A stretch of 11,320 nucleotides of DNA from assembly GCA_964528085.1 (NCBI GenBank), contig CAZGRE010000042.1:1-11320 (forward strand). Direction: 5' to 3'. Of the stretch, positions 6,697 through 11,320 are shown one piece after another. The notes under the pieces were generated by a model. That model was given only the letters and a program-made list of their open reading frames with translations. It did not search any database and was not told the DNA's origin. Both the position numbers and the translations under genes were made by a program. The stretch is from B2-G16 sp964528085. GTDB taxonomy: Bacteria; Bipolaricaulota; Bipolaricaulia; UBA7950; UBA9294. Numbering within the stretch: position 1 is the first letter of the stretch; each line of letters opens with the position of its first letter.

Positions 6697-8001
6697 CTAG
6701 AACAGGCCGAGGTAGATCGCGAGGACGTCGAGGACGCTCGCGATCGCGCAGGAGACGAATGCAACCGGGAGGCCGCGCCTCAGCCACATCGAGGCGGTTA
6801 TCGGCTCCGATGTCTTCTCGCTGAACGAGATAGAAAGGACATTCGCCGTCGCTCCGACGGGGGTCGCGTTCCCCCCGAACCCGACCCCGAGGGCGAGGGC
6901 CCACCAGAGCGGGGCGACGGCGATCCCCCGCTCGCCGAGGCCGACGATGATCGGGAGCATGGCGATCGTGAATGGGACGTTGTCGACGATCGCCGACATT
7001 ATCGCTGATCCCCACAGAATGGCGAGGGAGGCGAGGATGATCCCGTGGCCGGCGAGGGAGGAGAGGGCGGATGTGATGACCTCGAAGGCACCGGATGCCT
7101 CGAGGCCGCCGACGATGATGAACAGGGATATGAAGAAGAGGAGGACGTCCCAGTGCACCTCACGCAGCGCCTCCTCCGCGTTCGGCCGGATCAGGATCAG
7201 CCCGACGCTCGCCCCGATCAGGGCGACGAGGCCGGATTCGAGGCCGATCCGGTCGTGGAGGAAGAAGAGGAGGATCGTCCCGGCGAGGACGGCGAGCATC
7301 ACCCGCATCCTCTTCCGGTCGGTTATCGCCCGGCGCGCGTCCATCTTGAGTAGATGTGAGATGTTCTCAGGCTCCTTGAACAGGGCGGAGCGGAATACGA
7401 GGAGGAGGACCCCTTCGGCAGCGATCCAGACGATGATCACGATTGGTGCGAGGTGGACGATGAAGTCGGTGAACGTCAGCCCTGCCGCCGAACCGATCAG
7501 GACGTTCGGCGGATCCCCGATCAGGGTGGCTACGCCCCCGATGTTGGAGAGGATAGCCTCCCCGATCAGGAACGGGGCGATCGGGATCCCGAGTATGTCG
7601 GCGAGCGACATCGTCACCGGGAGCATCAGGATGATCGTCGTCACGTTGTCGAGGACCATCGAGACGAGGCTCGTCGCCAGCCCGAGGTAGACGAACAAAA
7701 GCCACGGCCTCCCGCGGGCGAGCTTCGCCGCCCTGACCGCGAGGTACTCGAAGAAACCGGTCGCCCGAAACAGCCCGACGATGATCATCATCCCGAGGAG
7801 GAGAATGATTGTGTTCGGATCGATCGAAGAGGTCGCCTCCTCCACCGAGTAGAACGAGAGCCACTCGCCGAGGGCGAGGATGGCGATCGCTCCGATCAGC
7901 GCGACGAGCGTCCGGTGGAGACGCTCGCTCAGGATCCCGAAATAGGTAAGGCCGAATATCGCACCTGCTAGGATCGCTGGGACGGTCAAGGCACCGGTCA
8001 T
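6697..8001 (-). CDS. ArsB/NhaD-type transporter (ion transporter superfamily, SLC13-like)
   Basis: Integral membrane protein of 434 residues with about 10-12 hydrophobic segments. It shows the two-repeat design of the ion transporter superfamily: DNVTTIILMLPVT and GGVATLIGDPPNVLIG in the first half, mirrored by DNVPFTIAMLPIIVGLG and GGNATPVGATANV in the second. The GDPPN/GATAN re-entrant loops mark the ArsB / NhaD / OCA2 P-protein branch. Members exchange sodium and protons or export arsenite or carry dicarboxylates; which ion applies here cannot be read from sequence, and no ars genes or arsenic regulator are adjacent. A charged cytoplasmic linker (FKEPENISHLLKMDARRAIT) separates the halves. 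Start ATG at 8001 begins directly before the first membrane segment; no ribosome site precedes it, and a promoter-like pair ends 8 bases upstream, suggesting a leaderless transcript. Divergent from mutM; the lipoprotein follows. Confidence 0.88.
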   Translation of the reverse strand: MTGALTVPAILAGAIFGLTYFGILSERLHRTLVALIGAIAILALGEWLSFYSVEEATSSIDPNTIILLLGMMIIVGLFRATGFFEYLAVRAAKLARGRPWLLFVYLGLATSLVSMVLDNVTTIILMLPVTMSLADILGIPIAPFLIGEAILSNIGGVATLIGDPPNVLIGSAAGLTFTDFIVHLAPIVIIVWIAAEGVLLLVFRSALFKEPENISHLLKMDARRAITDRKRMRVMLAVLAGTILLFFLHDRIGLESGLVALIGASVGLILIRPNAEEALREVHWDVLLFFISLFIIVGGLEASGAFEVITSALSSLAGHGIILASLAILWGSAIMSAIVDNVPFTIAMLPIIVGLGERGIAVAPLWWALALGVGFGGNATPVGATANVLSISFSEKTSEPITASMWLRRGLPVAFVSCAIASVLDVLAIYLGLF

Positions 8002-8009
8002 AAGAACCG

Positions 8010-8038
8010 ATCGTATGCCGTTCGCTCCCCCTCGGCAA
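8010..8038 (-). promoter_or_regulatory. putative promoter of the transporter gene
   Basis: Minus strand TTGCCG (8033-8038), 17-base spacer, TACGAT (8010-8015). The -10 ends 8 bases before the ATG, predicting a leaderless or nearly leaderless message. The -35 hexamer is identical to the one proposed for tdh. Confidence 0.35.
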
Positions 8039-8047
8039 ATCGGTGTG

Positions 8048-8068
8048 TATAATCCCCCTTGAAGGAGG
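8048..8068 (+). promoter_or_regulatory. mutM: -10 box and ribosome site of mutM
   Basis: TATAAT (8048-8053), a perfect -10 consensus, is followed by AGGAGG (8063-8068) and ATG at 8073. No good -35 hexamer is seen at 16-18 bases (TTCGCT at 8021 is too far and weak). This fixes mutM translation at 8073 instead of an in-frame start 30 bases earlier, which lies upstream of the -10 box. The putative promoter of the divergent transporter lies next to it, ending at 8038. Confidence 0.45.
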
Positions 8069-8072
8069 GGAT

Positions 8073-8911
8073 ATGCCCGAGCTCCCCGATCTTGAGACCC
8101 TCAAGGAGGCCCTCGCCCCGAAGATCACAGGACGTAAGATCACGGCCGCCCGTCCACTCCGCCCCGGGATCTTAAAGACGGTGACCCCTCCCATCGATTC
8201 CCTCGTCGGTGAGCGGTTCACCGGGATCTCGCGGCGGGGGAAGCATCTGATCCTCACCCTCAGGCCGGATCTCCACCTCGTCGTCCACTTGATGCTCGCC
8301 GGCCGGTTCATCCTGTGCCGGAGCGATCTCCGCCTGACCAAGGCGACCGGCCTCGTCGTCTCGTTCGCCGACGGGGAGGATCTCCGCCTGGTCGAGAACG
8401 GCCCGGTGAAGCTCGTCCGCGTGCACATCGTCGCCGATCCGATCGACGTCCCTGAGATCGCTCAGGCGGGTATCGAGCCCCTCTCTCCACAGTTCACGGT
8501 CGAGGCGCTGGCCGGGATGGTACAGGGTTGCCGGAGGCAGGCGAAGAAGCTCCTCACCGACCAGCGGGTAATCGCCGGGATCGGGAGCGCTTATGCCGAT
8601 GAGATCCTGTTTTCCGCCCGGATCTCCCCGATCCGATATATTAACACCCTCTCCGAGGAGGAGATATCCCGCCTGCACAAGGCGATCGTGGAGGTCCTAA
8701 AGAACGCGATCGGTGAGATCCGAACCCGCCTGGGGGATACGCTGTTCACCGACGAGGTGCGGGACTTCCTCAAGGTGTACAAGCGGACCGGTGAGCCGTG
8801 CCCGGTCTGCGGGAGTCGGATCGAGGAGATCCGCTACGCCCAGACCCGGACCTACTACTGTCCGAGCTGCCAGTCGGCCGGGAGGAGACTCCCAGATCGG
8901 CGAAGCTGGAT
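8073..8911 (+). CDS. mutM: Fpg/MutM-family DNA glycosylase (last residues lost in gap)
   Basis: Base-excision repair enzyme that removes oxidised purines (8-oxoguanine, FapyG) and nicks the abasic site. The N-terminus PELPDLETL supplies the catalytic P2 and E3; K57 in RRGKHLIL and M74 in HLMLAGRF match conserved DNA contacts. A helix-two-turn-helix follows with GIGSAYADEILF (170-180), where the usual Asn is Ser172, and then a C-terminal zinc finger, C243/C246 and C263/C266. The usual DPRRFG loop, whose Arg and Phe fill the space left by the flipped base, is replaced by ENGPVK (108-113). Substrate range may therefore differ from E. coli Fpg. The zinc finger is followed by SAGRRLPDRRSW, as in family members that end a few residues later, so the stop must be early in the gap. 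The start is set by a ribosome site; 279 residues are visible. Convergent with hypE. Confidence 0.88.
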
Positions 8912-9011
8912 NNNNNNNNNNNNNNNNNNNNNNNNNNNNNNNNNNNNNNNNNNNNNNNNNNNNNNNNNNNNNNNNNNNNNNNNNNNNNNNNNNNNNNNNN
9001 NNNNNNNNNNN
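8912..9011. other. assembly gap (100 N) between mutM and hypE
   Basis: Exactly 100 N, the standard filler for a gap of unknown size. On the left the mutM frame enters it a few residues from the expected end; on the right the hypE stop codon lies 5 bases outside. The genes are convergent, so any terminator between them is lost, and unknown sequence, even a further gene, could be missing. Confidence 0.95.
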
Positions 9012-9016
9012 AGGGG

Positions 9017-10033
9017 CTAGCAGATCCGCGGTACGGGGTCGCCGAGCGGCATATCGAGGAACCGGCGCCCTCCGACCTCGGTCGCGAGGACGACCCGGCC
9101 GGGGTACTCGTCGGTCACGTGCCCGATGATTGCGGCATCCTCCCCGAGGGGGTGGGAGCGGATCGCGGCGAGGATCTCCTCTGCTTTGTCATCTTCGACG
9201 ATCAGTATCGCCTTCCCCTCGTTCGCTACCTCGAGGGGGGAGATCCCGAGGAGATCGGAGAGGCCGAGGACCTCGCGGCGGAGCGGGATCTTCTTCTCCT
9301 CGATCTCGATCGTCGCTCTTGATTTGCTTGCCATCTCGTTCAGGGCGGCGGCGAGCCCGCCGCGGGTCGGGTCCTTCATCCCCTTTATCCCCCCGACCTC
9401 GAGCGCCCGTGCGATCATCGGCCAGATCGGGGCGACATCGCTTGAAAGCGGGGAGGCGAGGTTGAACTCCTCGCGGGCCGCGAGGAGGGCCATCCCGTGA
9501 TCACCGATCGTCCCGGTGACGATGACGGCGTCCCCCGGCGAGATCGATGCGTCGGAGACGGCGCGGGATGCGATCCCGATCCCTGTCGTGTTGATCGCGA
9601 TCCCATCGAGCTCCCCATGCCCCATCACCTTTGTGTCCCCGCAGACGAGGACAGCACCGGCTTCGGCGAGGGTCTTCGAGAACGAGGCGAGGATCCGCTC
9701 GAGCGAATCGAGGGGGAAGCCCTCCTCGATGATCAGGGAAAGGGTTAAGGCGATAGGGCGCGCCCCCATCACGGCGAGGTCGTTCAGCGTCCCGGCGGCG
9801 GCGAGCCGGCCGATGTCGCCCCCGGGGAAGAATATCGGCTTGACCACATGGCTGTCGGTGGTGATCACCGCCTCCCCGTCGGCCGGAAGGTCGACCGTCG
9901 CCCCGTCGTCGAGCTCGGTCAGGCCGATCCTCCCTGCGTGACAGTCCTTGAAGTGGACGAGGACCCGCTCCCGCAGGAGCTTATCCATCATCTCCCCGCC
10001 TGCGCCGTGAAGCGGGCCGATCCTGTCGGTCAA
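9017..10033 (-). CDS. hypE: HypE, carbamoyl dehydratase of NiFe-hydrogenase maturation
   Basis: Accepts a carbamoyl group from HypF on its C-terminal cysteine and dehydrates it with ATP to thiocyanate, the source of the cyanide ligands of the NiFe active-site iron; cytoplasmic dimer of the AIR synthase/PurM fold. 338 residues, normal length. Motifs: LHGAGGEMM (8-16), TTDSHVVKP (58-66), FFPGGDIGRLAAAGTLNDLA, MGARP, CGDTKVM, NTTGIG, DPTRGGLAAALNE, EVANEGK and the invariant C-terminal PRIC, with the acceptor cysteine as last residue (338). I start it at TTG 10033: it overlaps the hypD stop (TTGA), has AGGAGG five bases upstream, and the sequence matches the family from there on. A longer start inside hypD would add 21 residues without family match. 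Third gene of a hypC-hypD-hypE unit. Confidence 0.95.
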   Translation of the reverse strand: MTDRIGPLHGAGGEMMDKLLRERVLVHFKDCHAGRIGLTELDDGATVDLPADGEAVITTDSHVVKPIFFPGGDIGRLAAAGTLNDLAVMGARPIALTLSLIIEEGFPLDSLERILASFSKTLAEAGAVLVCGDTKVMGHGELDGIAINTTGIGIASRAVSDASISPGDAVIVTGTIGDHGMALLAAREEFNLASPLSSDVAPIWPMIARALEVGGIKGMKDPTRGGLAAALNEMASKSRATIEIEEKKIPLRREVLGLSDLLGISPLEVANEGKAILIVEDDKAEEILAAIRSHPLGEDAAIIGHVTDEYPGRVVLATEVGGRRFLDMPLGDPVPRIC

Positions 10034-11115
10034 GGCGCCCTCCTCTCCCCGTAGCGGAACCATATGCTGCACGCTCCTTCCGCCCCGACCATGCACGGCC
10101 CGACCGGGGAAAGCGGGGTACAGCGCCGCCCGAACAGGGGGCAGTCGCTCGGCACGGCGCGGGCGGTGAGGACCTCGGGGCAGCGGCAGCCCGGGATCTC
10201 CTCGTCCGGTCCGGCCTCCGGTATGTCGAACCGCTTCCGCGCGTCGATCGATTCGAACCGCTCGCGGAGGACAAGACCGGAGGAGGGGATCGTCCCGATT
10301 CCCCGCCAGGCGGCGTCCGTTATCTCGAACACCTCATCGATCAGCCTGAGGGCCGCCGGGTTCCCCCCGTCGTCGACGGCGCGCGGGTAGGCGTTCTCCA
10401 CCTTCGGCGTCCCGTCGGCGATCTGGCGGAGGATGAGAGCGAGGGCGTAGAGGATGTCGAGCGGCTCGAACCCGCCGATCACGACCGGGATCCGGTAGCG
10501 ATCGAGCGCTTCGCGGTACGGCTCAAGTCCGGTGATCGTCGATACGTGCCCTGGCGCGAGGTAGCCTCCTATCCCGTGATCCGGGAGGTCGAGGAGGGCT
10601 CTCATCGCCGGGGGGATCAGCTTATGCGATGCGAGGACGGAGAGGTTCTCCGGCGGATCGTCGAGGACGATCGCCGCCGTCATCGGCGCCGTCGTCTCGA
10701 ACCCGACGGCGAAGAAGACGACCTCCCTGTTCGTATCCTTTGCGTGCCTCACCGCGTCGCTCGCCGACAGGATCGTCCGGATGTCGCACCCCTCGGAGCG
10801 GGCCTCCTCGAGGGATGCCCTCCCACCGGGTACGCGGATCATGTCCCCGAACGAGCAGACGATCGCCCCGGTCCTGGCGATCGCGATTGCGGCGTCGATG
10901 TCGGATGCAGGGGTGACGCAGACCGGGCAGCCCGGCCCCTCGAGGATCGCCACCGTCTCCGGGAGGAGGCGGCGGAGCCCGTTGTGGGCGATCGCCACCT
11001 CGTGCGTCCCGCAGACGTGGACGATCTTCACCGGGTCGGCCGGCGCTAGGAGGGAAATCGCCTCGGTGAGGGTCTTGGCGCGATCCGGATCGGTCAGGCG
11101 GAACGGCTCGGTCAT
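10030..11115 (-). CDS. hypD: HypD, iron-ligand scaffold protein of NiFe-hydrogenase maturation
   Basis: With HypC it forms the complex on which the Fe(CN)2CO group is assembled before delivery to the hydrogenase large subunit. 361 residues, usual length. Key sites: C35 in CGTHE (35-39), C63 and C66 in GPGCPVC, GFETT, GYLAPGHVS and GGFEPLD. A C-terminal cysteine cluster includes C310, C312, C325 (DCPLFG), C332, C341 (PVGPC) and C349, four of which should hold the [4Fe-4S] cluster. ATG at 11115 overlaps the hypC stop (ATGA) and the gene's own stop overlaps the hypE TTG, so all three are translationally coupled. All expected residues are present, so the protein should be functional. Confidence 0.96.
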   Translation of the reverse strand: MTEPFRLTDPDRAKTLTEAISLLAPADPVKIVHVCGTHEVAIAHNGLRRLLPETVAILEGPGCPVCVTPASDIDAAIAIARTGAIVCSFGDMIRVPGGRASLEEARSEGCDIRTILSASDAVRHAKDTNREVVFFAVGFETTAPMTAAIVLDDPPENLSVLASHKLIPPAMRALLDLPDHGIGGYLAPGHVSTITGLEPYREALDRYRIPVVIGGFEPLDILYALALILRQIADGTPKVENAYPRAVDDGGNPAALRLIDEVFEITDAAWRGIGTIPSSGLVLRERFESIDARKRFDIPEAGPDEEIPGCRCPEVLTARAVPSDCPLFGRRCTPLSPVGPCMVGAEGACSIWFRYGERRAP

Positions 11116-11320
11116 TCGGGTCCGTCCGCCTCCTCACGGGAGGCCTCGATGGAGGCGGCGAGCTCGTCGAACAGGGCGAGCGTCTCCTCGCCGTCTTCAG
11201 GAGATAGGCGTTGGATGGCGAACCCCGTGTGGATGAGGACGTAGTCTCCGGGTTCGACCCTCTCGGACAGGGTGTCGAGCCGGGCGGTCGTCATCACCCC
11301 GCCGTAGTCGACGTGGGCGA
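11112..11320 (-). CDS. hypC: HypC, NiFe-hydrogenase assembly chaperone (5' end outside window)
   Basis: Small chaperone that binds HypD and the hydrogenase large-subunit precursor through its N-terminal cysteine. The 68 residues visible start with AHVDYGGV and contain VEPGDYVLIHTGFAIQRLSP, the family's OB-fold core, and an acidic C-terminal helix (ETLALFDELAASIEAS). About 20 N-terminal residues, including the functional MC start, lie beyond the edge; the frame is open to the last base, so apparent starts near 11297 are internal. Its stop overlaps the hypD ATG. hypA, hypB, hypF and the hydrogenase itself are not in the window. Confidence 0.93.
   Translation of the reverse strand, partial: AHVDYGGVMTTARLDTLSERVEPGDYVLIHTGFAIQRLSPEDGEETLALFDELAASIEASREEADGPE

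Noticed and set aside
8054..8070. CCCC/GGGG hairpin that could hide the mutM ribosome site
   Set aside because: Transcription from the TATAAT box would start near 8060, so the 5' arm would not be in the message, and the stem has a mismatch or bulge.
7367..8428. 353-codon minus-strand frame across the transporter and mutM
   Set aside because: It overlaps two well-supported genes and its divergent promoter region; the translation is Arg/Pro/Asp-rich, as expected from an alternate frame of GC-rich coding DNA.
1..11320. CRISPR array, tRNA, rRNA, transposase, phage or toxin-antitoxin genes
   Set aside because: No regularly spaced repeats, no RNA-gene signatures and no protein of these kinds were found on either strand; nearly all the sequence is explained by ordinary genes.

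Overview
The window comes from a GC-rich bacterial genome assembly. Two runs of exactly 100 N (1422-1521 and 8912-9011) mark scaffold joins, so it is probably a draft or metagenome-assembled genome. The gene content points to an anaerobe: a NiFe-hydrogenase maturation cluster (hypC-hypD-hypE), a radical-SAM aminomutase and amino-acid catabolic enzymes. Codon use is GC-rich, with many AGG/CGG arginine codons and a marked excess of GATC. I cannot fix the phylum. A deep-branching anaerobic lineage such as Bipolaricaulota/Acetothermia is a guess, not a conclusion.

Layout. (1) 1-524, minus strand: 5' part of an SDR-type L-threonine 3-dehydrogenase, cut by the window edge. (2) 525-630: a short divergent promoter region. 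(3) 631-4154, plus strand: hyuA-hyuB, the two halves of a hydantoinase/5-oxoprolinase-type enzyme, overlapping by ATGA; hyuA is interrupted by the first gap. (4) 4155-4311: a promoter-like box and two hairpins leading into (5) 4312-6147, a long KamA-family radical-SAM, PLP-dependent aminomutase. Its substrate-site residues look like those of glutamate 2,3-aminomutase, not lysine 2,3-aminomutase. (6) 6151-6600, minus strand: a small lipoprotein, tail to tail with the aminomutase and downstream of (7) 6697-8001, an ArsB/NhaD-type (IT superfamily) ion transporter. (8) 8002-8072: divergent promoters. (9) 8073 into the second gap: an Fpg/MutM-family DNA glycosylase with altered lesion-recognition residues. 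(10) 9017-11320, minus strand: hypE, hypD and the 3' part of hypC, translationally coupled by 4-base overlaps.

How the genes may work together. The left half is amino-acid chemistry: threonine oxidation, ATP-dependent ring opening of a cyclic amide, and a 2,3-amino shift. If HyuAB acts on 5-oxoproline, its product glutamate would be the substrate proposed here for the aminomutase, giving beta-glutamate, a known compatible solute. That link is inference. The right half is independent housekeeping (DNA repair) and NiFe-hydrogenase maturation: HypC and HypD form the scaffold on which the Fe(CN)2CO group is assembled, and HypE makes the cyanide ligand precursor. I see no rRNA, tRNA, CRISPR array, transposase or phage gene, and no clearly new multi-gene system. 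The most interesting items are the substrate-site switch and N-terminal extension of the aminomutase, its structured leader, the GATC excess and the atypical MutM.
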